This document shows, piece after piece, positions 9,521 to 17,399 of a DNA stretch of 64,000 bases. Source of the DNA: Erwinia sorbitola (GTDB taxonomy: Bacteria; Pseudomonadota; Gammaproteobacteria; Enterobacterales; Enterobacteriaceae); contig NZ_CP046509.1 in NCBI RefSeq assembly GCF_009738185.1, forward strand, positions 1,801,501 through 1,865,500. Direction: 5' to 3'. Position numbers and translations under genes: made by a program. Each line of letters opens with the position of its first letter. The first letter of the stretch is position 1. The notes beneath the pieces are model-generated. The model saw only the letters and a program-made list of their open reading frames with translations. It was not told where the DNA came from and did not search any database.

Positions 9521-9540
9521 CCTCCCGCGCGGGCGGGAGG
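9521..9540 (-). terminator. Intra-operon hairpin between binding protein and permease
   Basis: Perfect 8-bp stem CCTCCCGC / GCGGGAGG with a 4-base loop in the 58-bp gap after the binding-protein stop. There is no U-tract. Hairpins here usually stabilise the upstream mRNA or cause partial termination, so that the binding protein is made in excess over the membrane subunits. Confidence 0.6.
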
Positions 9541-9555
9541 GGAAGGGAGGAGGGA

Positions 9556-10584
9556 TTACTGGGCGCTGGCGCCAATCTCTTTATCCCAGCGGCTGAGTAG
9601 CGCTTTACGTTTGGCTGAGTCACCGTAGGTTTTAAAGTCGTAATCAATCAGTTTGATATTCTCAAAACGCGGTGCGTATTCAGAGATGGCGGCATTTTTG
9701 TTCGACGGCAGCTGGAAGGATTTGGCGTCTTTCATATGGGACTGCGCCTCGGCACTGAGCGCCCAGTCGTACCATACTTTTGCGGCAGCGAGGTTTCGCG
9801 CCCCTTTTACAATCGACATTGAGCCGATTTCGTAGCCGGTGCCTTCGCACGGTGCCACTGCTTTCACCGGGAATCCATCCACCTGCATTGCTACCGCATC
9901 ATGCATAAAAACGATGCCGATAGTTGTTTCACCACGCGCTGCTGCTTTCACCGGCGCTGAACCGGATTTAGTGTACTGGGAAATGTTGGCATTAAGTTTT
10001 TTCAGGTAATCGAAGGCCTTCTCTTCACCCATGATCTGCACCAGCGTGGCGAGGGTGTTATAGGCTGTGCCGGAGGAGTTCGGGTTTGCCATCTGGATTT
10101 CACCTTTCCAGGAGGGATCGAGCAGATCGGCCCAGCAGGCCGGAGCTTTCAGCTTTTTCTCCTCCACCAGCCTGGTGTTGTAACCCCATCCCAGCGCCCC
10201 GGCGTAGACGCCGACGGTACGGAACTGCGCGCTTTCGGCCTGCTTCTGCGCCCAGTCCTGCTGCTGGTCGAGCAGTGGCGATTTGTACGCCTGAGTTAAG
10301 CCTTCATCGGCGGCCTGCATATGCGGGTCGCCGGTGCCTGCCCACCAGATATCGGTGCGCGGGTTTCGTGCCTCAGTACGGATACGTGCATAGGCTTCAC
10401 CCGCAGAGAGGCGCACCATACTGACTTTGATATCCGGGTGTTGTTTCTCAAACAGGTTAGTCATTTGCTCACAAACAACCACATCAGCGGAGCAGATCAT
10501 ATTCAGCTTATCGGCGGCCTGAGCCGGAAGGGCTGTGAGCGCAGAGCCAGCGGCGATGGCTGCTATCAAAGTGACGCGATGCAT
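9556..10584 (-). CDS. Periplasmic substrate-binding protein, AfuA/FbpA-like
   Basis: Extracellular solute-binding protein of 342 residues with a Sec signal peptide (hydrophobic core about 5-18, cleavage after ALPAQA, residue 23). The mature protein begins with NMICSADVVVCEQM and has the type II binding-protein organisation with conserved TDIWWAGTGDPHMQA and an ANPNSSGTAYNTLA segment. Members bind Fe3+, 2-aminoethylphosphonate, or, as shown for AfuA in Pasteurellaceae and enteric pathogens, hexose and heptose phosphates. With an IMPase-family phosphatase in the operon a phosphorylated sugar or polyol is the most likely ligand (inference). It is the first gene of the operon and faces the LacI-type regulator across a 236-bp region containing palindromes. 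Confidence 0.88.
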   Translation of the reverse strand: MHRVTLIAAIAAGSALTALPAQAADKLNMICSADVVVCEQMTNLFEKQHPDIKVSMVRLSAGEAYARIRTEARNPRTDIWWAGTGDPHMQAADEGLTQAYKSPLLDQQQDWAQKQAESAQFRTVGVYAGALGWGYNTRLVEEKKLKAPACWADLLDPSWKGEIQMANPNSSGTAYNTLATLVQIMGEEKAFDYLKKLNANISQYTKSGSAPVKAAARGETTIGIVFMHDAVAMQVDGFPVKAVAPCEGTGYEIGSMSIVKGARNLAAAKVWYDWALSAEAQSHMKDAKSFQLPSNKNAAISEYAPRFENIKLIDYDFKTYGDSAKRKALLSRWDKEIGASAQ

Positions 10585-10645
10585 GGTGTTCTCCTTCGGT
10601 GTGTAGGGTAGGCGATACGTTGTCGCCAGGTTTTGTGTAGACGTT

Positions 10646-10661
10646 TTGCACGTGTGTGCAA
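10646..10661. promoter_or_regulatory. Candidate LacI-family operator O1
   Basis: Palindrome TTGCAC-GTGT-GTGCAA in the divergent promoter region between the binding-protein gene and the LacI-type regulator. Two related palindromes follow within 110 bp. Half-sites of TTGCAC/TTGTGC type, even spacing and location fit a LacI-family operator, but no binding data exist. Confidence 0.55.
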
Positions 10662-10670
10662 TTAATTAAT

Positions 10671-10685
10671 GCACAAAAATTGTGC
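10671..10685. promoter_or_regulatory. Candidate LacI-family operator O2
   Basis: Palindrome GCACAA-AAA-TTGTGC, 9 bp beyond the first candidate operator and sharing its GCAC/GTGC half-sites. Paired close operators suggest cooperative binding to repress the importer operon and probably the regulator itself. Confidence 0.5.
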
Positions 10686-10753
10686 TGTCAATCTTGCTGT
10701 AGCGCAATTCAGCTACTGCGTCACAAAATTGAAACAATCACGCTACAAAATTA

Positions 10754-10771
10754 TTTGCACAGCCTTGCAAA
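10754..10771. promoter_or_regulatory. Candidate LacI-family operator O3 (weaker)
   Basis: Inverted repeat TTTGCA-N6-TGCAAA located 49 bp upstream of the preferred regulator start. It shares the TTGCA core with the two stronger palindromes and could serve autoregulation. The 6-bp spacer makes this one less sure. Confidence 0.35.
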
Positions 10772-10820
10772 GTGCGACAGACTCACTGACAACGCAAAGC
10801 GGGCGTATGTGAGGATGGCG

Positions 10821-11855
10821 ATGGAAAAGGCAGTGGTCAGCGCGAAAGATGTGGCAGAGATGGCCGGGGTTTCCCGATCGGCGGTATCACGAACTTTTAC
10901 GCCGGGAGCCAGCGTATCGGCAGCAACGCGTAAAAGAGTGATGCAGGCGGCGGAGGTGCTGGGCTATCACGTCAACCATCTGGCGCGGGGACTGGTGCGT
11001 AACCGCAGTGGCATCGTCTGCCTGATTGTCTCGGAGCTGGCAACGCCGTATCGCGCCAGCCTGGTGCGGCTGGTGACTCAGCATTTACAGGAAGCCGGAA
11101 AAATCGCCATGCTGATCAATACCGACCGCTCGGATGACAGTGTTTCCCAGGCGTTGCAACAGGCAATTAACTACCGTGCGGATGCCTCCTTTGTCCTCTC
11201 CGGCATGCCTGAAAGCGCCATTGCGCGCCTGTGCCATAAGCACGGTCAGCGGCTGGTACTGATTAATCGTAACGACGTAATGCCCGGTTCGTTAAGTATT
11301 AATCTCGATAACGAAGAGGCGGCGAATCGCGTGGTGATGGCGTTTGTCCGCGCAGGCTGCCAGCATGTGGCCTTTGCCAACTCGCTGGCAGGAACGCCAA
11401 GCCTGATGGCACGTGAACGCGGGTTTATGCAGGCCGCGGAAGCCGCCGGACTACAGGTTAGCGTGGAGCGATTTGGCACCACCTCCTATGAGAGCGGGCA
11501 GATTCTGGCACACCGCCTGCTGACCCGTCGCCACCGTCCTGATGCGGTATTCTGCGTTACCGATCTACTGGCCTGCGGTTTTATGGATGAAGCGCGGCAC
11601 CGTTTTTCCCTGCGTATTCCTGAAGACCTCTGCGTGGCGGGTTACGATGATATCCCGCAGGCGGCCTGGTCCTCTTATCATCTCACTACCTTTACCCAGC
11701 CGGTGGATCGCTTTGCCCGCGACGCCGTTGCCTGGCTGGTGGCCGAAGAGCAGCGCGAAGACAGCCAGCCCCCGGCACTGGATCAGGAGATGCCGGGCGA
11801 AACGCGAATGTACCATGCGGATTTTATCTGGAGGGGGACGATACGCGGGGGATAA
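10821..11855 (+). CDS. LacI-family transcriptional regulator of the Afu-like importer
   Basis: DNA-binding repressor of 344 residues. The start at 10821 is preferred because GAGG lies 6 bp upstream and the protein then begins with the usual short lead MEKAVVSAKDVAEMAGVS; the open frame extends upstream to 10656 but through the operator region without family resemblance. The N-terminal helix-turn-helix covers about residues 8-27 (DVAEMAGVSRSAVSRTF), the hinge helix about 45-60, followed by a periplasmic-binding-protein-like sensor domain with YDDIPQAAWSS near the C-terminus. It is divergent from the importer operon and most likely represses it; the effector is probably the imported compound or its phosphate. 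Confidence 0.88.
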   Translation: MEKAVVSAKDVAEMAGVSRSAVSRTFTPGASVSAATRKRVMQAAEVLGYHVNHLARGLVRNRSGIVCLIVSELATPYRASLVRLVTQHLQEAGKIAMLINTDRSDDSVSQALQQAINYRADASFVLSGMPESAIARLCHKHGQRLVLINRNDVMPGSLSINLDNEEAANRVVMAFVRAGCQHVAFANSLAGTPSLMARERGFMQAAEAAGLQVSVERFGTTSYESGQILAHRLLTRRHRPDAVFCVTDLLACGFMDEARHRFSLRIPEDLCVAGYDDIPQAAWSSYHLTTFTQPVDRFARDAVAWLVAEEQREDSQPPALDQEMPGETRMYHADFIWRGTIRGG

Positions 11856-11963
11856 TATTGCGTGATAGCGCGTAGTGCGTATTACCCGCATCCGCAGATG
11901 GTGTATACATGGCTGCTGTAAATAACTGGCATACGCCAGACCTATACCCATCAGGAGACAATG

Positions 11964-12977
11964 ATGAAAGCAATAGCGATCAATAATCCCTTCAATCTGG
12001 ATAGCGTGAAACTCACTGAGGTACGCGATCCGGGTCAGCCTGGCCACGGGGAGATCCGTGTTGCAATCAAAGCCAGCTCGCTGAACTTCCATGACCTGAT
12101 GGTGGCAACCGGCGCGATGACCGTGGAAGAGGGGCGTATTCTGCTCTCTGACGGTGCTGGTATCGTCGAGGCGGTAGGCGAGGGCGTAACCGGGTTCCGC
12201 GTTGGTGATGCAGTCGTATCTACCTTCTTCCCGATCTGGACGGCAGGTAAAGCGACCCAGGCAGTGGGGGGATTTGCTCATACCCCTGGCGATGGCGTTG
12301 ATGGCTTTGCCAGCGAATTTGTGGTGCGTGACGAGAATGCGTTTACCCATGCGCCTGCGGGCTGGTCGCATACAGAAGCGGCAACCATTACCACTTCCGG
12401 GCTGACCGCCTGGCGTGCATTAGTGGTCAATGGCCGCTTAAAAGCGGGCGAAACGGTGCTGGTGCAGGGAACGGGTGGCGTCTCGATTGCCGCGTTGCAG
12501 CTGGCGAAAGCCATGGGCGCGCGCGTTATTGCCACCTCTTCCTCTGATGAAAAGCTGGCGGCAGTGCGTCAACTGGGTGCTGATGAGACGATCAACTACC
12601 GCACCACCCCTGAGTGGGGCGACAAAGTGCTGGAACTGACTCAGGGAGAGGGCGTTGATCATATCGTTGAGGTCGGCGGCCCTGCCACCATAAATGAGTC
12701 GCTGAAGGCAGTGAAGGTTGGCGGACATATTGCGGTGATCGGTGTGCTCTCCGGGACGGATGCCGCGCTATCCATTTTCAGCGTGCTGGCAAAACAGGTG
12801 CGTATTGAAGGGCTGATTGTAGGCAGCCGTCAGGATCAGATCGACTATGTGAAAGCACTGGAGCTGATGGAGCAGAAACCGGTGATTGATAAGGTATTCA
12901 GCTATGAGTGCTTAGGTGAGGCATTTGCCCATCTGCAAAGCGGCAGACACTTTGGCAAAGTGTGTGTGAGCTGGTAA
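11964..12977 (+). CDS. Zinc-independent MDR alcohol dehydrogenase / quinone oxidoreductase family
   Basis: NAD(P)-dependent medium-chain oxidoreductase, 337 residues. Two adjacent ATG codons occur (11961, 11964); the second has AGGAG at a better 6-bp distance. The N-terminal GroES-like domain (1-125) lacks the catalytic zinc cysteine-histidine set; the Rossmann fold contains VLVQGTGGVSIAALQLA and a long motif of the quinone oxidoreductase type (LGADETINYRTTPEW, GEGVDHIVEVGG). The substrate is unknown. It stands alone, 109 bp after the LacI gene, and is convergent with the LysR gene that follows. Similar genes are common in enterics as putative alcohol dehydrogenases of the YogA kind. Confidence 0.82.
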   Translation: MKAIAINNPFNLDSVKLTEVRDPGQPGHGEIRVAIKASSLNFHDLMVATGAMTVEEGRILLSDGAGIVEAVGEGVTGFRVGDAVVSTFFPIWTAGKATQAVGGFAHTPGDGVDGFASEFVVRDENAFTHAPAGWSHTEAATITTSGLTAWRALVVNGRLKAGETVLVQGTGGVSIAALQLAKAMGARVIATSSSDEKLAAVRQLGADETINYRTTPEWGDKVLELTQGEGVDHIVEVGGPATINESLKAVKVGGHIAVIGVLSGTDAALSIFSVLAKQVRIEGLIVGSRQDQIDYVKALELMEQKPVIDKVFSYECLGEAFAHLQSGRHFGKVCVSW

Positions 12978-12989
12978 GTCACGCCGCAG

Positions 12990-13018
12990 GCCCGCTCAGG
13001 AAGCTGCGCGGGCTTTAC
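12990..13018 (+). terminator. Possible terminator behind MDR oxidoreductase
   Basis: Stem GCCCGC / GCGGGC with a 12-base loop followed by only TTT. It overlaps the end of the convergent LysR coding region. The short U-run makes this a weak call. Confidence 0.35.
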
Positions 13019-13868
13019 CTGCTTTTATCCCCGCAATAAAATTGTCCCTGACAGCATCCTCAATATTGCCGTTCCAGGCGATACCAACCTGCCAGCTTAT
13101 TGACTCCCCGGTTAACGGGATAATATTCAATTCCGCCGGTGCGATATGAATCACGCTTTGCGGCAACAGCGCCACGCCAATACCGGCAATTACCATTGCT
13201 ACGATGGTCTGAATATCGTCAACCAATTGAGTCGATGAACTAAAAAGTTCACTGGCTTGCAGGAAGCGATCGATTTGCGCATTTAGTCCCTGACCGCGTT
13301 CAGTATGAAGCCGCAGCAAAGGCAGTTTTTTTAACCATTGATCAATACTGAGCGGGGTATTCTGTGGTGCAATCAGCACCAGCTGGTCATTAAACAGCGG
13401 CAGATAATCAAGCGGCAGCGAGGGGGGTACCCGCACAAATCCCACCTGCAGCTCATTATTTTGCAGCAGCTGGTATTGCTGCGCGGAGGGCAGATCCGCT
13501 AATGACACATCGATGCCCGGATTGCCCTGGCGAAACCCGGCAATGCAGCGCGGCGCTAAGTAAAAGCTCGACAGCCCAAACCCGACAGCCATATTCCCTT
13601 CAACGCCTGCTGCCACCTGCGCGGCATGATGCATAAATACCTGGGCCTGTCTGACCACTTTTTCCGCCTCGGGCAGCAGACGCCTGCCTCCGGCGGTTAG
13701 CGTCGTTCCCTGACGACCCCGTGAAAACAGGGAAACATTGACGATGGATTCGAGAAGATTGATCTGTTTCGTCAGCGCTGGCTGTGAGACAAACAACGCC
13801 TGCGCCGCATCGGCATAATTCCCTTTCTCCGCCAGTATCACAAAAGCTTTCAGCAACCGCAGGTTCAT
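12996..13868 (-). CDS. LysR-family regulator divergent from nitrilase gene
   Basis: LysR-type transcriptional regulator of 290 residues. The winged helix-turn-helix is at residues 1-60 (MNLRLLKAFVILAEKGNYADAA, then ALFVSQPALTKQINLLE), the linker and co-inducer-binding domain follow (about 90-290; GFGLSSFYLAPRC). The ATG ending at 13868 aligns with the usual LysR start. It is divergent from the carbon-nitrogen hydrolase gene with a 99-bp gap, the classic arrangement for a LysR regulator and its target. The gap contains two GTTATCA words (near 13884 and 13916) that could be half-sites. The inducer is unknown. Confidence 0.87.
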   Translation of the reverse strand: MNLRLLKAFVILAEKGNYADAAQALFVSQPALTKQINLLESIVNVSLFSRGRQGTTLTAGGRRLLPEAEKVVRQAQVFMHHAAQVAAGVEGNMAVGFGLSSFYLAPRCIAGFRQGNPGIDVSLADLPSAQQYQLLQNNELQVGFVRVPPSLPLDYLPLFNDQLVLIAPQNTPLSIDQWLKKLPLLRLHTERGQGLNAQIDRFLQASELFSSSTQLVDDIQTIVAMVIAGIGVALLPQSVIHIAPAELNIIPLTGESISWQVGIAWNGNIEDAVRDNFIAGIKAGKARAAS

Positions 13869-13967
13869 TTTGCATTCCTTATGGTTATCAAAAATGGAAA
13901 TGAAGTGATTATACAGTTATCAGCAAGCCTGGTGTAATTCAGTCCGGACTATCTCAGGAGAAACACC

Positions 13968-14957
13968 ATGCGTGAGTTACACCCTTTAAAAGCGGCCAGC
14001 GTACAGTTTCAGCATCAGGCCGGGAACAAGAAATATAATTTGTTGATTATGGAGAAATTTATTGAGCAGGCCGCTCTGCAACAGGTCAATATCCTCACTT
14101 TCCCTGAAATGTGTATCACCGGATACTGGCATGTTCCTAAGCTCAGTTCATTTGAGGTTGCGGCTTTGGCTGAATCCGTTGAAACCAGCCCCTCTCTGGC
14201 ATTGATCCGTGCTCTGGCTGTGAAACATCAGATGCTGATTGGTGCCGGGCTGATCGAACGCGCAGCCGATGGCCGCCTGTATAACGCTTATGTTGCCTGT
14301 ATGCCGGACGGCTCAATGCATATCCATCGTAAACTTCACGCCTTTGAGCACCCGGCAATCAGCAGCGGCGATCGCTTCACTGTGTTTGATACGCCCTGGG
14401 GAGTGAAGGTGGGGATCCTGATCTGCTGGGATAATAATCTGGTGGAAAATGTGCGCGCCACGGCGCTGCTTGGTGCCGATATCCTGCTTGCGCCGCATCA
14501 GACCGGCGGCACCAACTCGCGCAGCCCCGGCGGAATGAAGCCGATCCCGCTGGAGTTGTGGGAGCAGCGGGCGATGCGGCAGGAGGAGATTACCTCGGCA
14601 TTTAAAGGGCCAAATGGGCGGGAATGGCTGATGCGCTGGCTGCCTGCACGTGCTCATGACAATGGACTGTTTATTTTATTCAGCAACGGCGTGGGCGCAG
14701 ACGATGATGAAGTGCGCACTGGCAATGCCATGATCTTAGATCCGTACGGAAGGGTGGTAAAAGAGACCTGGGCTGCTGGCGATGAAATGGTCAGCGCGGA
14801 GCTTGATTTAACCCTGCTGGCGATGAGCACCGGTCGTCGCTGGATTTATGGTCGTCGCCCGGAACTCTACCAGATACTGACCCAGCCACAGGGTTATGAG
14901 CGTGATGCAATAACGGCAAGATTTTCGGATAAGGTGCCGCAGAGAAACGTGCAGTAG
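13968..14957 (+). CDS. Nitrilase-superfamily carbon-nitrogen hydrolase
   Basis: Cytoplasmic amidase or nitrilase-type hydrolase, 329 residues, with the complete Glu-Lys-Cys triad: E47 in FPEMCITGY, K122 in HRKLHAF and C153 in ILICWDNN. CAGGAG lies 7 bp ahead of the ATG. The substrate is uncertain; the superfamily includes nitrilases, aliphatic amidases, N-carbamoyl hydrolases and omega-amidases. The long insert around 165-210 (GGTNSRSPGGMKPIPLELW) is not seen in omega-amidase and may shape a special pocket. It is a single-gene unit facing a LysR regulator and followed by a hairpin, which suggests an inducible nitrogen-scavenging or detoxifying enzyme. Confidence 0.85.
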   Translation: MRELHPLKAASVQFQHQAGNKKYNLLIMEKFIEQAALQQVNILTFPEMCITGYWHVPKLSSFEVAALAESVETSPSLALIRALAVKHQMLIGAGLIERAADGRLYNAYVACMPDGSMHIHRKLHAFEHPAISSGDRFTVFDTPWGVKVGILICWDNNLVENVRATALLGADILLAPHQTGGTNSRSPGGMKPIPLELWEQRAMRQEEITSAFKGPNGREWLMRWLPARAHDNGLFILFSNGVGADDDEVRTGNAMILDPYGRVVKETWAAGDEMVSAELDLTLLAMSTGRRWIYGRRPELYQILTQPQGYERDAITARFSDKVPQRNVQ

Positions 14958-15472
14958 TGTCACGGTAAGAAGGTAGCTGAAAAAGTGCCGTAACCGTTGG
15001 AATTACGGCATTCTTTCACGTTGCATAAAGATGTTTTTATGAAACCACAACAGCTATCGTGCAGTTGTTCTCACCTTCGCAATACAGGGACATAGAATAC
15101 TCCTGCTACTAAACGGAAAAGTACTTCCGGCTGAAAATAGATTGCTCTCAGGAAATGAATCAGCATGAATTCGATGAGATAGCCGCAACATCCTGTTGTG
15201 TTGCCTCACTGATTCTTTACTGGAAGATTTTTGCACATTTATCCCCTCAGTGGCACGACAGACAGGCGACAACAGCATGGCATGTTGACGACATCCTGCA
15301 ACGGACAGATAAATCCTACGCGAAGTGAGCAGAAGGTCGGTGTGGAATGATACCTGTCTGTGAGTGCTATTCAGCACGTAGACATTAGTGCTCTTCAACC
15401 AGTAAATGCTTCTTAAACTGATGCGCGATCGGATAGGTTAGCTGTTCATTCACTTCACGCTAAGAGAAAAAC
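14958..15472. other. 515-bp gap with hairpin and a doubtful small ORF
   Basis: After the nitrilase gene comes a hairpin (see terminator at 14980-15017). The rest has no recognised gene. A plus-strand frame at 15155-15328 could encode 57 residues (MNQHEFDEIAATSCCVASLI at the start, ending DKSYAK) with CAGGA just upstream; I recognise no family and the ribosome-site spacing is too short to be persuasive. A 114-residue frame on the minus strand (15054-15398) has no support either. The region may be debris of lost genes plus the promoter of the following dioxygenase homologue. Confidence 0.4.
14980..15017 (+). terminator. Probable bidirectional terminator after nitrilase
   Basis: Stem TGCCGTAA / TTACGGCA, flanked by GAAAAAG on the left and TTCTTTC on the right, so the stem extends imperfectly and offers a T-rich run on the plus strand. 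It starts 23 bp after the nitrilase stop codon. Confidence 0.6.
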
Positions 15473-16282
15473 ATGCCTGTTTTACATACCAATCATGGTG
15501 ATATTGATTATGAAGATATCGGCACGGGTGACACAACTCTGTTCCTGATGCCGGGGTGGTGTCAGCCAAAAACCGTCTTCAATGACTTCTCCGGACTGGC
15601 CTCCGCTTTCTTCCGTGTTGTGACGATAGACTGGCGCGGTCATGGAAAATCTACCACCGATGGTCAGGATTTTGACGGTGCAGCGTTATTAACAGAAGCG
15701 TTAACCCTGATTGAGCACCTCGGCTTGACGCGCGTAGTGCCTGTTTCCGTTGCACATGCCAGTTGGATCGCCGTCGATTTGGCAGAACAATTAACCGACC
15801 GTGTGCCTGCGGTGATATTTCTTGATTGGATCATGAATCAGCCAGCAACTGAGTTTTACAAGTCAATTAACGAGATGCAGCATGAAAATAGCTGGGAACA
15901 TGCACGGAATGAATTGTTCGAGTTTTGGTTGGCCGGTAGTGATTCGCCAGTCATGATCGAGCATCTGAAAACTGAGATGGCTGCATCCAGCTACCAGCTG
16001 TGGCGACTGGCAGGTCAGGTGATTGCTGATGCCTATCGCCAATATGGATCGCCTCTCCAGCGCCTTGAAAAGCTTAAAAATCCACCGCAAGCTACCCACA
16101 TCTACTCCCTCGACAGAAACGACGAATACCTTGCCCTACAGCAGCGTTACGCTTTGGCGCATGATTTCTTTAAGGTGAAACGCCTGGAGAATGCCAGAAC
16201 TCATCTGGCAGTGCTTGAAAAACCGGGGGATGTGCTGGCAGAGATTGTGGAATCTGTATCGCTCAGTCCGGCTGGTGTTTGA
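15473..16282 (+). CDS. Alpha/beta-hydrolase-fold protein of the HOD/QDO cofactor-free dioxygenase family
   Basis: 269 residues, a full-length match in layout to 1H-3-hydroxy-4-oxoquinaldine 2,4-dioxygenase (HOD) as I remember it. HOD-like enzymes split the heteroring of 3-hydroxy-4-quinolones with O2 and no cofactor, releasing CO; relatives such as AqdC degrade the Pseudomonas quinolone signal. Matching segments are MPGWCQ (26-31), DWRGHGKS (53-60), SVAHASW (92-98), FLDWIMN (116-122), FEFWLAG (149-155), VIADAYRQYGSP (183-194) and THLAVL (243-248). The catalytic pair maps to D118 and H244, and the pocket tryptophans W29 and W152 remain. The position of the HOD serine before the elbow histidine is A94 (A94-H95) here, so it cannot be an ordinary serine hydrolase. 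It is a single gene, ending in a hairpin shared with the convergent methionine synthase. The substrate is not proven. Confidence 0.78.
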   Translation: MPVLHTNHGDIDYEDIGTGDTTLFLMPGWCQPKTVFNDFSGLASAFFRVVTIDWRGHGKSTTDGQDFDGAALLTEALTLIEHLGLTRVVPVSVAHASWIAVDLAEQLTDRVPAVIFLDWIMNQPATEFYKSINEMQHENSWEHARNELFEFWLAGSDSPVMIEHLKTEMAASSYQLWRLAGQVIADAYRQYGSPLQRLEKLKNPPQATHIYSLDRNDEYLALQQRYALAHDFFKVKRLENARTHLAVLEKPGDVLAEIVESVSLSPAGV

Positions 16283-16318
16283 TATATCTGGTGAATATCA
16301 AACCGGACTGAGTTTCCT
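16262..16318. terminator. Long bidirectional hairpin between dioxygenase homologue and MesD-like gene
   Basis: Outer stem CTCAGTCCGG / CCGGACTGAG and inner stem GTTTGATAT / ATATCAAAC, separated on the left by five extra bases, followed by TTTCCTTT. It overlaps the stop codon of the HOD-like gene and serves both convergent genes. Confidence 0.7.
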
Positions 16319-16343
16319 TTAACTGAACATATCCCGGACGAAG

Positions 16344-17372
16344 TTAAGCCGTGAGTTCCCGGCGGACAATTGCTGCGCCTGCGCTTAATGCATTCAGTTT
16401 GCCGTTAGCTACCGTACGGGATAACGGCGTCATGCCACAGTTAGTAGAGGGATAGAGCTTATCGGCATCAACAAACTGAAGTGCTTTTCGCAGAGTGTTG
16501 GCGACTTCCTCTGGGGTCTCGATGCTGTTAGTGGCCACATCTATGGCTCCAACCATCACTTTTTTACCCCGAATCAATTCAATCAGATCCATCGGGACAC
16601 GCGAGTTTTGACACTCCAGTGAGATGATATCGATATTAGAGGTTTGCAGTTTGGGGAAGATCTCTTCATATTGACGCCATTCCGATCCCAGCGTTTTTTT
16701 CCAGTCGGTATTGGCTTTGATGCCATAGCCATAGCAAATATGTACGGCAGTTTCACATTTCAGGCCTTCGATTGCTCTTTCTAAAGCGGCAATACCCCAG
16801 TCATTTACCTCATCGAAGAATACATTAAACGCAGGTTCATCAAACTGGATAATATCGACACCAGCAGCCTCTAATTCTCTGGCTTCCTGGTTAAGAATTT
16901 TGGCGAATTCCCAGGCCAGCTTTTCGCGGCTTTTATAGTGATTGTCGTAGAGCGTATCTATCATCGTCATCGGGCCAGGCAGTGCCCATTTAATCGGCTG
17001 CTTAGTTTGCTGACGTAAAAATTTAGCATCTTCCACAAAAACAGGCTTTTGACGAGTCACCGGGCCAACAACGGTCGGGACACTTGCATCATAGCGATTA
17101 CGGATTCTGACGATTTCACGTTTCTCAAAATCCACGCCGCTCAGATGCTCAATAAATGTAGTGACAAAATGTTGGCGCGTCTGCTCGCCATCGCTGACAA
17201 TATCTATGCCTGCCCGCAGCTGATCGTCCAGACATAAACGCAGCGCATCCAGTTTGCCATCAATTAATGCTTCATCCTGCAACTTCCAGGGTGACCAAAG
17301 CGTCTCTGGTTGAGCCAGCCAGGAAGGTTTAGGTAAGCTGCCAGCAGTTGAAGTGGGTAACAAAATTTTCAT
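16344..17372 (-). CDS. mesD: Core-MetE-type methionine synthase, MesD-like
   Basis: 342-residue homologue of the C-terminal catalytic half of cobalamin-independent methionine synthase. The zinc ligands of MetE are all present: H211 and C213 in HICYGYG, E253 in SLECQ and C312 in STNCGM; the homocysteine region STAGSLPKPSW lies at 8-18. The MetE N-terminal half, needed for polyglutamyl-folate use, is absent. Short MetE proteins fall into the MesA to MesD groups described as folate-independent methionine synthases; MesD is the group that needs a DUF1852 partner (MesX) and oxygen. Exactly such a DUF1852 gene lies 27 bp upstream in the same operon, so MesD is the best assignment. The methyl donor of MesD is not known to me. 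AAGG stands 9 bp before the ATG. Confidence 0.88.
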   Translation of the reverse strand: MKILLPTSTAGSLPKPSWLAQPETLWSPWKLQDEALIDGKLDALRLCLDDQLRAGIDIVSDGEQTRQHFVTTFIEHLSGVDFEKREIVRIRNRYDASVPTVVGPVTRQKPVFVEDAKFLRQQTKQPIKWALPGPMTMIDTLYDNHYKSREKLAWEFAKILNQEARELEAAGVDIIQFDEPAFNVFFDEVNDWGIAALERAIEGLKCETAVHICYGYGIKANTDWKKTLGSEWRQYEEIFPKLQTSNIDIISLECQNSRVPMDLIELIRGKKVMVGAIDVATNSIETPEEVANTLRKALQFVDADKLYPSTNCGMTPLSRTVANGKLNALSAGAAIVRRELTA

Positions 17373-17399
17373 AATAGATGACCTTGTGTTTTAAATTAA

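Noticed and set aside
5393..10584. Ferric-iron transporter assignment for the AfuABC-like operon
   Set aside because: Domain resemblance to FbpABC exists, but the phosphatase and LacI regulator fit sugar-phosphate uptake better, and no Fur-box-like sequence was noticed.
11565..12371. 268-residue minus-strand frame across the LacI gene end and the MDR gene
   Set aside because: Overlaps two well-supported genes on the opposite strand and has no recognisable domain.
15054..15398. 114-residue minus-strand frame in the gap before the HOD-like gene
   Set aside because: No ribosome site or family; composition not coding-like. The competing plus-strand 57-residue frame is equally uncertain, so neither was called as a gene.
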